This document shows, one piece after another, positions 24,651 through 38,600 of a DNA stretch of 64,000 nt (positions are counted from its first letter, which is position 1; each line of letters begins with the position of its first letter). Both the position numbers and the translations under genes were made by a program. Origin of the DNA: Cinclus cinclus (Eukaryota > Chordata > Aves > Passeriformes > Cinclidae); NCBI RefSeq assembly GCF_963662255.1, contig NC_085046.1:136195392-136259391 (forward strand), in the 5' to 3' direction. Under the pieces are notes generated by a model. That model did no database searches. It saw nothing but the letters and a program-made list of their open reading frames with translations, and was not told the DNA's origin.

Positions 24651-26966
24651 TGTGAGTGACAACAAGCTTTTAGATGAGTTGGACTATCTTTTGTAACTTT
24701 GCCTTAATGTGTGAAAATAGCACAATATGGAAAGGAGAGATGCCATATTTTGCTTCTCACTGTTGTAGGTGCCAGGAACTTCCAGAACAGCTTAAACTTT
24801 TACTAAATATTCTGCATCATTTTGGAATTCATCCATGAGCAAAAAGCTTGTGACATTGTCACCACACTCTTTATTCCTGTTCTGGTATAGAGATAAATAT
24901 GTAGTAGCAGGCCATGTAAAAGAGGATAAACTATATGCATATATTTCAGAATCTATGTTTTTAATATGAAAAATTCAGTATTTCAAAACCGAGTAATGGC
25001 AACAAATAGAATAAAACCAACCAATTAATCAGCTAAACTAGCTTCAAGACCTAAAAAATCCCAGCAAACAAAAAAATCCATAGATTTTATGTCATTCATT
25101 TTCTTCCAGAAAACTTTCACTGAGTCAGGAACAACTTAACTTTCTCACAGGCCCCTGTTCACTTCAAAGGAGAACATATAAGCAGAGTATGCCAGAAAGT
25201 GCAAGAGGGAAGAGAGGATGTTAGAGTAAAGGTGTCTCATCCAACACTGGGTATGTCTATACTTAGAGGTCTGGAGCATATGGTGTTTGAAGGCAGAGCC
25301 TGAATCCACTGCAGTGAAGAAATAAGTATGAATAAAATCTTTAATTTTGACCACTACAGTGAGAAATTAAACTCTGAACTTCACTGAAATGCCCTTGGAG
25401 CTGGGGTAGGTAAAAAAGCAACAAAACAGACAATAAAATTAAATGCAAAGTGTAGGATAAGAAAACCAGGTCATAATGGAAAATATTTTACATCTGCATG
25501 TCTAAAATTCTGGAAAAGACAGATCTAGTAAAAATGATCGTGGGACTTCTGGTGTTTTCTATCCCATCAGAAATGTGACCTCTAATGATCTTCACAAATG
25601 CAGTGAAATAAAGGATTCTAAATTAATTCATCTATTCCATAAATACAATTAATATTCTATATAAATATAAATAATATGAACATGTAATTTTCAGTCTCAT
25701 AGACCATAAACTATCAATTCTGTGTTGATTACTACATGTGAAATACCACAGAAAAACTTCTAGCAGGAAAATGAAAGCATTTTTTAAGAAAAGGATACCT
25801 GAGTTGAAAATAGAAGATAAGGTCCCACTTCCAAGGGAGAAAAATCTAAATTTAAAATTTGGACTTGGAAAACATAGATAATGTAACAGTAGTGTGTCAA
25901 GTACCTTATTCTAACCAACGGTTTCATAATACTCTAAGTGATCAAACAAAGACGAAATACTTCCAAAATGAACAAAGAAATACCTCAATAATTTCAGGAA
26001 AGAGATTTTAAAAGATTCTGTTACTTTTGCTGAACTCTGATAATGAAATGTAACTAGCGTTTGTGTTTAGGATTGGATAATAGCTATGGGCATATAAAAT
26101 TCACATCTGTAAATAGTTAAGGGACTGAAGGGTCTGCAACTAGCATTTGTCTTTTAACTGATGGGTTTAAATAAAAATAAAGTTATGACAGAAATTTGAG
26201 TGCAATTAGCTGATCTGTTTTGCAACCATCAGAAGTTATCTGTGTTATCTTGATTCCTTATCAGAACCATGATGACTGACGTTAACAGAATCAGATAGTG
26301 GAGCAAACAAGACTATTAAAAGGAGACAATTATACTGCAAACAGGATATCTCACAAAGAAGATGAGTTGGCTATCGACATTTCATACCAAAATAAGGAGT
26401 TACAGTTGTTACTTTTTAGTACTGTAACTGACAAAGACAATGAAAAGCCTAAGTAAAAAGTTTAAAACTTTTCCATTTTCCTTGTATTTTATGGATATAC
26501 ACTTTATAAAAATGGTAAATATGAGTTCTTCAAACCACTGCATTACATATGTGAGAAAACAGTTCAAAATTATTCTTCAATCACAAACCATTTTAACAAG
26601 ACATAAAATGATTAGGATTTTTTAGGACATTCAAAGTTGGTCTTGCTTTGAACATTTCTTGAAAATGTACCTTTTAATTCAGTATCAAGAATAACTGGCC
26701 ACTCCTCTAAATACCTATCTGAAAAAAAAAATCGTTTAAGAAAACATATTTTTTTCTAAAAATCCCCAACCAAACATAAAACAAGACAAATAAATTTGCT
26801 TGTGTGGTGAAGGTTATAATATATATATTTTAAAAAGTAACTCATGTTTTTTGATTTGACTTCTTCATGGCTTACTATCAGTTAAAAATTCCTTACATCT
26901 GCACCACAAAACAGTGTTAAGAGCCACTTCCACATATATCTGGAACACACTAGCATAATAATGAAA

Positions 26967-27012
26967 CCTGCTGTTACAGCAGGCAATTGATCAATAGCAG
27001 TTATTGATCAAT
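26967..27012. repeat. Two adjacent perfect hairpins
   Basis: CCTGCTG-TTA-CAGCAGG (26967-26983) is followed two bases later by an 11-bp inverted repeat around ATTGATCAATA (26986-27012) with loop GCAGT. Both stems have no mismatch. No function is assigned. Confidence 0.8.
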
Positions 27013-27907
27013 AACTTTGTGTAGTTCTATACAACACAATGTTTAGACAAAAAACCTATATCCAATAATAGACAAAAAATCCAAACACACAGACAAGACT
27101 TAATCTTCCTAGGCAACCATCAAGAAAAGCTTAGATACAGAAGGATTAAATCTGCTTCATCCAAAACATAGAGCAAGAAAAAAGGTTTAAAGCCTCTACA
27201 TAAAATTGTTGAGTCATGTCAAATTCAACTCCAAATTTCAATATTTCCAAAGCTGAAAGCCTAACAGCATATTGCTGATTAGAGGTGCAAATACTGTGAA
27301 AGAAGAAAAGCTGGTCTAGAGTTTTTGTAGTTGAGGGATTTTTGTAATTTTGTAATTTTAGTAGTTTAGTTGAAATCCTGAAAAAAAGTGATGGTAGAAA
27401 AAATTATTCAGAGATAAAACTGCAAATGGGAAATGGTTGTCAAAAAAATTATGTGGCAATGATTAATTAGGGTGGTCTTAGAAAGGTAGGATAGAAATGG
27501 ATAAAACACTTTAACAGAGGAGTGTGCAATGGAATGAAATAAGACATAAATGGTAGAAAGTAGCTTGATAGTGAAAGTAATATTGTGAAAAGAGGAAGTT
27601 ACAAATCCATTCAATACTTATTTTTCATGCAAAACCTTATTTTTTTATTTTAATTTCAGAAAAGCAAGATATCTCCATTTTAATTTTTAACTGTTTTTCC
27701 TTTCCTACAACTACAATTTGTAGAATTTGTAACAGACATCCAGATAATGAGACTTGTCCATGGCATTTATATGTGGAAAAATAGTACTTTTTTGTAATAC
27801 TTACTATAGCCTTTCATTTGGGGGAAAAAGTTTAACTGACTTACATAGTGGCTAATATTATCTTTCATATTTCTTTGTATTTTGGACAGTCAAAATGTTC
27901 AATTGAT

Positions 27908-27933
27908 TTGTGTGGGTGTGTGGGTGTGTGGGC
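27908..27933. repeat. Short GTGTGTGG tandem repeat
   Basis: About three copies of GTGTGTGG-like octamers stand in a row inside AT-rich intron. Confidence 0.75.
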
Positions 27934-29409
27934 ATGGAGGACTTATTAAGTATTTTTTTCAATTCTATACTTAAATATATTTTCACTTCCAATATTCATT
28001 TGAAATTACAGAGAAAATAAAAATTATTAATGAAAACTATTGCAGCCATGTTTGGTTTTCACATGGTCTTGTATAACAGGCTTAAAATGCAACTAGGCAA
28101 AAGTATTTTTCCAATTAGCAATATTCAAACGACTATGAAATAAATTACCTTGGTTAACATGTCACTGTGCTTTTTTCGTCCAGATTATATTTATAGAGGT
28201 GGATTATCAAGTGGTACGTAATGAAAGAAGTAACCTAAGGAATTACTTAACTTCAAATTAGGGAAAAAACCCAAACATTACTTTGACTTAATTCCAGATT
28301 TTGCCATGGGAGAAAACATGTGTCAGCTGTTTCTATTTGAAAATTATGTCCTTTAGCATTTACTGTTTTCTTCAGACTGTATGAATCTTTTTTGAATTAT
28401 GGACAGCTACTTTCTAAACGAAAACAGAAATACTGCAATAGATGAAAATTTGCAATACAGAAATAGCCTAAAAATACAGTTGGTTTCACCACTCATGATG
28501 TTGACATTTTGGTGTGTGTACAGTTGCCTTTAGGAGTGCATAGGTCAGCTCTGCCCTTTATATCCTCTCATTCCTGCCATTCTCACATACTATCTCTCCA
28601 AAACATTCCTCAATTTTGTATGCACCATTTGCTGATTAGACTACCACACTAGGTCCTCTTCATTTCACTTTTTCCAGTACCCAATATCCCACCCAAATAT
28701 ACGATCTCTATTCTATATATTCTTGAATTCTATAGAGAACTATTTTATAGTTCTATAGATGCTGGTTACTCTAGAGAAGCTCTCTCATCCACAACTTTAA
28801 TCACCTTGTAAAAAAGTGTTAAAGAAATGTCCACCTGCGGACTTGAACAATAGAAGTTTTATTGGTTTCTTTCAAACCACACTTAAGAATGAACAGCATT
28901 TGCCCAAGAAAAGATTCCTCTTTTACAGTATTAGAAAATCTCAGTCAAATTTTGTCTACTAATATAATTTTAGCATGGCAAATATATATATATGTCAGCA
29001 AGAAAAGCAAATCTACCTTAAAGGAACTAATATTGTTTAAAACTAGATAAAACACACATTCATTTCTGTGCACAGCTTGTTTCATATTATAAAGCAGCAT
29101 CATTTAACAAACAAAATTATCTCACTCCTTTATAGATATATTACAAATATATAGAAGCTACATTTTTAATACAACTTGAAAACTAGATGTGTAGGATGTA
29201 TGTGTTACAATGCAAAATAGATGCATATTGGACCATATAAAACAAGTGCATAATTTCATGTCTGAATTTGTAAGTCATAATGAAAATGACACTTCTGCAT
29301 AATTATCTGTGTGTTACATTCAGGCTGTAAAGACTTGCTTTGACTACAGAACTGACATCAGATTTGGAGATAATTTTTTGATGCTACTAACCCTTAGAAA
29401 GGATCTCTG

Positions 29410-29532
29410 GATTTGTTTGGGTTTTTTTTCCTTTTGGGTATTGTATTTTTGGTTGGTTGATTGGGTTTTTGGTGGGTTTGTTTGTTGGTTTTGTGAGTTT
29501 TTTCTGTTTGTTTTTCTGTTGTTGTTTTTTAA
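29410..29532. repeat. T/G-rich low-complexity tract
   Basis: The tract consists of GGTTTTT, GGTTGGTTG and GTTTGTTTG-like words and has little C or A. It is a counterpart in reverse of the A/C-rich tract at 48183. The open frames on both strands follow from composition. Confidence 0.8.
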
Positions 29533-32500
29533 TTTGGGATAATTTTTGATAGGCAAAGTCTCTTGTCAATATCAACCTATTCAGGGACTTCCAGCATATT
29601 ATTGATATTAGCTTGTTCTTAAGTTTCAGGCATCAAAACAATTTGAATGATAAAATATTCATTTCCAACTGTGCAATGTAACAATCTATAGGAGTCACTT
29701 TTCAGCAAAAAGGTATCACAATCACAATGTAATACAAATATTAGAGAGACGGAGAGAAAAGTTCTCCAGGTAAAGCCATATGCCTGATGTTCTTTCTAGT
29801 TAGTGTATATGTCAGTACACGCATACAAACATATATTTGCACAAAACCTCAAAGGATTCTTTTGGTTTTCTGCAGACACACCAGTTAAATTAGAAGGATG
29901 ATGCCTTGCTTCAAAGATAATAAAAATAGTCTATTCATACAGGAGCCAATCATTCAGGCTTTAGTTTAGCAACAATATATGATTATTCCAGATATATTCT
30001 GATTCAATTATCAATTTTATAAGGTATTTTAATTGCAACAATACAAGGTCAATTTAACAGCTGCTTTAAGAGTTACCTTTCTGCCATGTAAACAGGCTTA
30101 ACAGTTAGACAACTCTTTAATAGCATGATACTTTCCCAAAGATTATAACTTTCTGGGACAAGAGTATTATTGTGATCATTCTTGTCCTTTTTATAACTGA
30201 AACGTAGATGGAAAACTAACGGCCACAGTCAGCGCTGGAATACTGTGCTATAATTGGCCTCCAAAAATCAGCTTTTCTTCCTAGCTTGTTTCAAATGCCA
30301 TTAAGCAATTTAGCAACACAAATAAAAGTGAATAAGTAAAAGTTTTATTTCTCAGAAATGACCATACTCATCTCACTATAAAACTGGCAAGTTCACTCTT
30401 CCTATATAGGCATTTACCAGTTTATCCAAAGAACATAGATAATAAATCTCAGAGGCTGTAAAAGAAGTTTTCCTTGCATTATGTGAAAAGTAAACAAGCT
30501 AGTCCAATATCCATCAGCCAGTTCAAAGCAGCCAAACTGGCCATCGAGTTCAGAGAAAGATATGCTATGGAAAACTGATAAGGTCAGTTACAAGAAAATT
30601 ATCTCCACCTTCAAATATAGCCAAAATTTTAGTTGGTTGCTTGAGTTTCATTTAGTTTGGCTTGGTTTGGTTTATGGGTTTTTTTTTTTAATCCTTACCA
30701 CTTAACTTTAGATTTCCTTTCTAGCTAACTATTTCTTCTAAGCCTGCAAAAACCTTGGCTTCTTTCAGTAATGTAAGCATAAATTCAAAAGACAAGTGGC
30801 ACCTTGTCCGGGCAAACATATTCTTTTATCAGTTTTAATTGTCTACCTTCTCTCTCTATCTAAGTGTTTAGACTTTTAACATCACATAAAAAATATTCCT
30901 AAGAATATAGAAAAATTGATATGTTCTTTCAGCTTTGCATTTATAAGCACAGTGGTAAATATTTTATTGCTTCGATGTATTTTTTCATAAAGAAAAATTT
31001 TAGATTAAAAAAAAAATCTTTGTCTAAATGTTTTGTCTACCCAGAATACATCTCAGAGCTGAATATCTGTTTGCCAATACATTTCTTCCTGTAACATTTC
31101 TTTCAATTATCTGTTTCTCTTATCTGCAAGTTTTGCTGTATTTTTTGTTGCATCCCTAACAATTTTCAGTTCAAGATTCTACGTATCTTCTGTTCACACC
31201 TTTGCAGTATTTATTTTTGTTGTTTGTGCAGTGAAAATTTTCCTAGTATGAATTATTCCATTCTGTTACATATCTCATAGTTTTCCACTTTGGTTGCTGG
31301 TTCAGTCTTTCTTTTTTTTTTTAAATTGCCTTTACTCTCTCCCTCATCTACTTTGGTATACATTCCTGCCACTTTCTGTAACCTTATCTCCTCATTGGTC
31401 TTTGTCTAGGACTTACACCTCTTTTATTTTCTCTTCTTTTGTGAAAAAAATCTGGTTGGTTTTGATCACTAGTCCCTAAATTCTCAAACGACATTCCTTT
31501 CTTTCTTCTCTTTCCAGGCAAATAATGGAGAAATCCAAAGAACCACGAAGCAGCTGAAATAAAAATCACTGTGATAAGAGACTTGAAGTTATTTCCAAAG
31601 TGGAGAATCCCTAATTTGATCCTAATCAGCTTACGATGTCTATTCTGGTTGAAAATTTGGACAGGAAGTGAACAGTGTTGAGAGAAGAAAAATGTGTATT
31701 CTTAGGGCATAGCAAGCAGCCTGAGCTGAAAAAAAGTCAGAGGTATGGTGGATGATGAAAACTTTTTGAGATGCAGTAAATGATTCATGGTCTCCCTATC
31801 AACAAGTCCTGGTCTACATCAATATCCAAAAAGACATAAACAGGAGAGTGAAAAAGAAGACTTTGTAATTTTCAGTTGTCAGGGTTAGTTGTGAATGAAG
31901 ACTGCAAATATTCCACTCTGACATGTCTTAAAGCCCTAATAACCAAACAGTCAGAGAGAGCTTGTCTCCATCAGATTTCATCTAGAATCTCACAGAGCTG
32001 GCATTTTTTATTTTATTAGTAGTCTGCTAGCCTGAGAAACTGTTATACTAGTAGATGAAAGGTACAGAATTAACTTGGAGTTAGATACTCCAACTGCTAT
32101 TTGAAATGGCAATAATCTAAATGAACTGAAAAAACAAAGGGCTGAAATGAAAGGGCTTTAAATGTTTTAAGAAGGAATTGTTAATAGGAGAATCAACTTG
32201 CAAAATAAAAAACTTGTACACATATATGAAGCAAAATACATTTACATACAACAAAATTTGGGTTCAGGAAGGAGAATCAACACACCCTCATGGTATTTTG
32301 CCCAGACATGATATTGGCAATAGCTCTGGGCACCCTGCACTGCACCTTGTAGTACTGTAGATCACCTAAAGGGAGAGGAAGTGGGAAAAGACAGAGGAAG
32401 TAAAACAAGCCTTAAAGTCAGGAAATTCTCTGAGTGGAAACCCTGACACAGCAGAAATGGAGGAAGAAGGAGGCAAAAAGCAAAGCAAAAATGCGGGGCT

Positions 32501-32948
32501 TTTTTTAACTCCTGGTTTAGATGAGCATCAATATGAGAAAGAGTGGAACACTTTTTCCAGTAATAATATATAGCGAATATATAAAAATACACAATAGCAT
32601 AATTATTTATTAATCATGCGTAATAGTTTTCAAAAAAACATAAGGTAAAGAGTTTGGCTGGGAGATAGTAAAGGATTTAAGATACGTATAAATGTTCATA
32701 AAGAAATATGGATAAATTTCTAAGGACCAGGAGAAGGAAAGGGTCTGAGTCCCAAAAAAAAAAGACTAAGTGGAGCTACCAGGGTGGTATTAGTTGACAG
32801 AACAATGCTAACAGAATAGCCTAATAGCTGCCTGTTTGACAGACTGATATCTATCAAAAGGAGAAACACGCATGTATCAGAATGAGAAATGCAAAAGCAA
32901 GCAGAATTATTAAATGAGGGAACTGGAAGTCTCTGCTAGTGCCAACAC

Positions 32949-32969
32949 TTTTTTTTTTTTTTTTTTTTT
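32949..32969. repeat. Poly(T) tract
   Basis: This is a run of about 20 T between CCAACAC and GCTAGCC. Nothing recognisable adjoins it. Confidence 0.8.
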
Positions 32970-33394
32970 GCTAGCCTTTCTTCACAGAGGTTTTGTAAGA
33001 TAAATTTGACAATTTAGCACATGAAAGATGTAAATTATGTGCCTTTCACTTTAAAAATATAAAGTTTTAGAGGCAAAATATAGTTTTCCAGAAATACATT
33101 TTTCTCCTTTTAAAATTGGACATTGTTAGAAATTTACTAAGTGCTATTTATCTTTTAAGTAATAATATAAAATTAGTAAAGTATTCTTGATTTTGCTTTG
33201 GATTTTGTTGTTGGTTTTGTTTAGATTTGATTTTTTTTATCCAATGTCCTGGATGGTTTTCAATTAAAATTTATATGCAAAGAAAAGAATGGATAATTCT
33301 ATTATTTCAAAGCTCTAAATTAATAATAATAATAAAGTAAATTATTCAGAGAAAACATACTTTAGATTTGTGATTGGTTTTGAGCTAAAAAACA

Positions 33395-33700
33395 GCGTTT
33401 GCTTATGTTGTCAGCAAGACCTGGTACGTCTGCTATGGAGAGGGAGATATCTGAGAAGGCTTTCGGGCCAGGAGCAGGCACTGGTGGAGTGCTCAGCTCA
33501 CCCCATGGGTGTTCCCTCACCACGTGGGGAAAGCACTGGTTCTGCTCCTTGGGTGGTGCTGCAGACCACTGGGACACGTCTAGCTCCTATGCATGGTCAG
33601 ACAAGCCAGTTTGGCTCCTTGTCCTGGCATGTTTGATGGTTTTCCACACCGTTCTTAGTTACCGTAGCCTTGCCCCAGAGCCGCGTAAAGAGACCATTCA
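33395..33700. other. GC-rich insert of about 300 bp, origin unknown
   Basis: GC-rich, CpG-containing sequence stands in AT-rich intron between a TGTTGTCAGCAAGACCTGG edge and a GCCGCGTAAAGAGACC edge. It looks like an LTR or other repeat by composition, but I see no family signature, no clear termini and no duplication. Overlapping open frames on both strands (up to 112 codons) show no recognisable domain. Confidence 0.4.
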
Positions 33701-35499
33701 CCTATCTGCAATTGTAACGGTATTTAATATGAATTGATATTAAGGATTAATTGCAATTTTACATATTTGCACAGTCATATTTTTCTCTGCTTTTATTAAA
33801 GGACCAAAGAAATTAATTTTATAGTCAGTAAGAGTATGTTGGTTAAGTACCAAATTCAGAGCTTTGGAAGTACCTGAGTGAGGATCCAATACCAAATTAT
33901 ATTTAACACTTAGAGCATGCTGAAAATTTAAAGATCTACTTAATCTGCTGAATTTTTTTTTTTTTTTTCTCTGTAAGGGGAGTAAATGTTAAAAATATGG
34001 GCATAATCATGGAATCAGATGTTTTAGGAGAGCAATTCACCAATGGAGAAATTATAGCTGATGTCTCCAGTAATTTCAGTTAATTTCTCCTATTCAGCTC
34101 AGCAGCACTGATCAGGTAACCTGTACATTTAATTCTTGGTGGCCTCAGCAGGGAGTGTAGATGAAAGGATTATTTATCTTGCTTAAATACAACAGATTAA
34201 AAACTATGAGTATTAACTCCCCTTTTAAACACTATGTTTAAAGTTTCCTTCCATAGAAGTTCCTAAGAGAAAATTAACCACAACTCACAAGAGAAAGGAT
34301 TTTAATATAATTAAATCTTTGGACACAGTGATGTTATCAACATTTAAAAATATCTCTGCTGATCTTGCAGGCTTCGAATACAAGGAAAAAAAATATATAT
34401 TTATTCAGTGATCAAAAATTCCATTTTATGGCAGTTTCTCACAACTCTATATTTTTTTTTTAATAAACGTATTCATAGGGTTTTTTTTTCACTTATGAAA
34501 AATTGAATAGCTGTCACAAATGATTATACCATATTTATAACAGTGGAGCTTTCCAAAATTCCATACCATGGAGACACACATGATGAAATTTTATGATGAT
34601 TTTTACCAGAACATTATGGTAGGCTAATAATTTTCTAAGTAATTTTTATTTTTAGCTTTCTAAAATATATCGTTTCAGCTAACAAAAAATTGCTTTCTGA
34701 GCATAAACATATGAAAGATTATTTTAGTCAACATAAAGATTCAGAAATATACTAGGTTGAATGCTTCAATTTAGCCAAGTACAACTGCAGAAGGGATGCA
34801 TTTTATTTCTGTGTCTAAAATAGATCTGAATTTATTTCATGGATTTCAATGCAATGTTAATTGCACCATGAATATTTAACTGGCAATTAAATTTACTGGT
34901 TAAATTAATTAACTGGTTTAAGTACTAGTAAATTTGGAAATATATATTCTTGGAACTGTGAACAGTTTGGGTATATAGTCACATTATCATACAAATATTT
35001 AAAGCTATTTTGAATACTATCTGCAAGCTGGAGTATCTGATTAGAGAAAAAAGTCTTAGACATCTGATGAGTACAACACCTCTTTTCAAATTAGTATTCA
35101 GTTCTAAACACCTAACTCAATTAAAAAAAAAAAGGAAATTACCATCATGCTTTTTGATATTTACTGGCAGTATATTATGTTTTAAGCTCACCAATTTCTT
35201 TTAAGAAGAAAGAAGAAAACAAGATATTATCCAAGCTGCAAGGCAAAATAATTGCAAGGAAATGTCAGGGTTCATATTGCCATTCAGTCATCCACCTACA
35301 CGTGCACCATATCACTGCCACAATGTGTGTGGTTCAAAACTAATTATGGCTCCCATGTGACTTTTCAAGGACTGAAGAGAAAAGTACACAGTGAAGAATT
35401 CACATAGTTAGGTCCATACCTTTTGCTTTACAGGCAAGTATTAAGAAATTTTCTCCTGGGTTCTTCTACACAGTCAGGATTCTGAGGAAGCCATTAACC
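33701..35499. other. Unassigned intron sequence
   Basis: AT-rich DNA with T runs near 33952 and 34450. Nothing is recognised up to the GC-rich flank of the pentamer array. Confidence 0.6.
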
Positions 35500-35658
35500 C
35501 TTCCTAGCCCTGACAAGCTCCGGCTGGTGGCACTGCCGCCCGCCGCTGTCCATGGTCCCTGAGCCTCTTTGAACCGCCCTGAGCCATCCTCAGCTGCAGC
35601 TCTGTGCTGTCCCTGCCTCCTGCAGGAGCCTCTCAGCCCTGCTCTGTGTTTCCTGTGG
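35500..35658. other. GC-rich left flank of the pentamer array
   Basis: This is a sharp step from AT-rich intron to GC-rich DNA, with GGCACTGCCGCCCGCCGCTG and repeated CAGCTGCAGCTCTGTGCTGT-type sequence. It resembles the right flank in composition and in words such as CTCTGTG, CAGCCCTG and CTCCTGC. The array may therefore have grown inside one GC-rich insertion. I do not recognise the element. Confidence 0.6.
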
Positions 35659-38600
35659 CTGTGCTGTGCTGTGCTGTGCTGTGCTGAGCTGTGCTGAGCT
35701 GTGCTGAGCTGTGTTGTGCTGTGCTGTGCTGTTCTGTGCTGTGCTGAGCTGTGCTGAGCTGTGCTGTGCTGTGTTGTGCTGTGCTGTGCTGTGCTGTGCT
35801 GTGCTGAGCTGTGCTGTGCTGAGCTGTGCTGAGCTGTGCTGTGTTGTGCTGAGCTGTGCTGTGCTGAGCTGTGCTGAGCTGTGCTGTGTTGTGCTGAGCT
35901 GTGCTGAGCTGTGCTGAGCTGTGCTGTGCTGAGCTGTGCTGTGCTGAGCTGTGCTGTGCTGTTCTGTGCTGTGCTGTGCTGAGCTGTGTTGTGCTGTGCT
36001 GTGCTGTGCTGTGCTGAGCTGTGCTGTGCTGTGTTGTGCTGTGTTGTGCTGTGCTGTGCTGTTCTGTGCTGTGCTGTGCTGTGTTGTGCTGAGCTGTGCT
36101 GAGCTGTGCTGTTCTGTGCTGTGCTGTGCTGAGCTGTGTTGTGCTGTGCTGTGCTGTGCTGTGCTGAGCTGTGCTGAGCTGTGCTGTGCTGTGCTGTGCT
36201 GTTCTGTGCTGTGCTGAGCTGTGCTGTGCTGTGCTGAGCTGTGCTGAGCTGTGCTGTGCTGTGCTGTGCTGAGCTGTGCTGTGCTGTGCTGTTCTGTGCT
36301 GTGCTGAGCTGTGATGAGCTGTGCTGTGCTGTGTTGTGCTGTGCTGTGTTGTGCTGTGCTGTGCTGTGCTGTGCTGTGCTGTTCTGTGCTGTGCTGAGCT
36401 GTGCTGAGCTGTGCTGTGCTGTGCTGTGCTGAGCTGTGCTGAGCTGTGCTGTGCTGAGCTGTGCTGTGCTGTGCTGTGCTGTGCTGAGCTGTGCTGTGCT
36501 GAGCTGTGCTGAGCTGTGCTGTGTTGTGCTGAGCTGTGCTGTGCTGAGCTGTGCTGAGCTGTGCTGTGTTGTGCTGAGCTGTGCTGAGCTGTGCTGAGCT
36601 GTGCTGTGCTGAGCTGTGCTGTGCTGAGCTGTGCTGTGCTGTGCTGAGCTGTGCTGTTCTGTGCTGTGCTGTGCTGAGCTGTGTTGTGCTGTGCTGTGCT
36701 GTGCTGTGCTGAGCTGTGCTGTGCTGTGTTGTGCTGTGTTGTGCTGTGCTGTGCTGAGCTGTGCTGTGCTGTGTTGTGCTGTGTTGTGCTGTGCTGTGCT
36801 GTTCTGTGCTGTGCTGTGCTGTGTTGTGCTGAGCTGTGCTGAGCTGTGCTGTTCTGTGCTGTGCTGTGCTGAGCTGTGTTGTGCTGTGCGGTGCTGTGCT
36901 GTGCTGAGCTGTGCTGTGCTGAGCTGTGCTGTGCTGAGCTATGCTGTGCTGTGCTGTTCTGTGCTGTGCTGTGCTGTGTTGTGCTGAGCTGTGCTGAGCT
37001 GTGCTGTGCTGAGCTGTGCTGTGCTGAGCTGTGCTGAGCTGTGCTGTGCTGAGCTGTGCTGTGCTGTTCTGTGCTGTGCTGTGCTGAGCTGTGCTGAGCT
37101 GTGCTGTGCTGAGCTGTGCTGAGCTGTGCTGTGCTGTGCTGTGCTGTTCTGTGCTGTGCTGAGCTGTGCTGTGCTGTGCTGAGCTGTGCTGAGCTGTGCT
37201 GTGCTGAGCTGTGCTGTGCTGTGCTGTTCTGTGCTGTGCTGAGCTGTGCTGAGCTGTGCTGTGCTGTGCTGTGCTGTGCTGTTCTGTGCTGTGCTGTTCT
37301 GTGCTGTGCTGTGCTGTGCTGAGCTGTGCTGTGCTGAGCTGTGCTGTGCTGTGCTGTGCTGTGCTGTGCTGTGCTGTGCTGTGCTGTGCTGAGCTGTGCT
37401 GTGCTGAGCTGTTCTGTGCTGTGCTGAGCTGTGCTGTGCTGTGCTGAGCTGTGCTGAGCTGTGCTGTGCTGTGCTGTGCTGAGCTGTGCTGTGCTGTGCT
37501 GTTCTGTGCTGTGCTGAGCTGTGCTGTTCTGTGCTGTTCTGTGCTGTGCTGTGCTGTGCTGTGCTGTTCTGTGCTGTGCTGTGCTGTGCTGTGCTGTGCT
37601 GTGCTGTGCTGTTCTGTGCTGTGCTGTGTTGTGCTGTGCTGTGCTGTGCTGTGCTGTGCTGTGCTGTTCTGTGCTGTGCTGAGCTGTGCTGAGCTGTGCT
37701 GTGCGGTGCTGTGCGGTGCTGTGCTGTGCTGTGCTGAGCTGTGCTGTGCTGTGTGTGTGCTGTGTTGTGCTGAGCTGTGCTGTGCTGAGCTGTGCTGAGC
37801 TGTGCTGTGTTGTGCTGAGCTGTGCTGTGCTGAGCTGTGCTGAGCTGTGCTGTGTTGTGCTGAGCTGTGCTGAGCTGTGCTGAGCTGTGCTGTGCTGAGC
37901 TGTGCTGTGCTGAGCTGTGCTGTGCTGTGCTGAGCTGTGCTGTTCTGTGCTGTGCTGTGCTGAGCTGTGTTGTGCTGTGCTGTGCTGTGCTGTGCTGAGC
38001 TGTGCTGTGCTGTGTTGTGCTGTGTTGTGCTGTGCTGTGCTGTTCTGTGCTGTGCTGTGCTGTGTTGTGCTGAGCTGTGCTGAGCTGTGCTGTTCTGTGC
38101 TGTGCTGTGCTGAGCTGTGTTGTGCTGTGCTGTGCTGTGCTGTGCTGTGCTGTGCTGAGCTGTGCTGAGCTGTGCTGTGCTGTGCTGTTCTGTGCTGTGC
38201 TGAGCTGTGCTGTGCTGTGCTGAGCTGTGCTGAGCTGTGCTGTGCTGTGCTGTGCTGAGCTGTGCTGTGCTGTGCTGTTCTGTGCTGTGCTGAGCTGTGC
38301 TGAGCTGTGCTGTGCTGTGTTGTGCTGTGCTGTGTTGTGCTGTGCTGTGCTGTGCTGTGCTGTGCTGTTCTGTGCTGTGCTGAGCTGTGCTGAGCTGTGC
38401 TGTGCTGTGCTGTGCTGTGCTGTGCTGTGCTGAGCTGTGCTGTGCTGAGCTGTGCTGAGCTGTGCTGTGTTGTGCTGAGCTGTGCTGTGCTGAGCTGTGC
38501 TGAGCTGTGCTGTGTTGTGCTGAGCTGTGCTGTGCTGTGCTGAGCTGTGCTGTGCTGTGTTGTGCTGTGTTGTGCTGTGCTGTGCTGTTCTGTGCTGTGC

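Larger units (their letters stand above)
23182..33394. other. Unassigned intron sequence
   Basis: About 10 kb of AT-rich intron. Apart from the small GC patch, the paired hairpins, and the short GT- and T-rich tracts listed, I find no exon, RNA gene or transposon. Confidence 0.55.
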
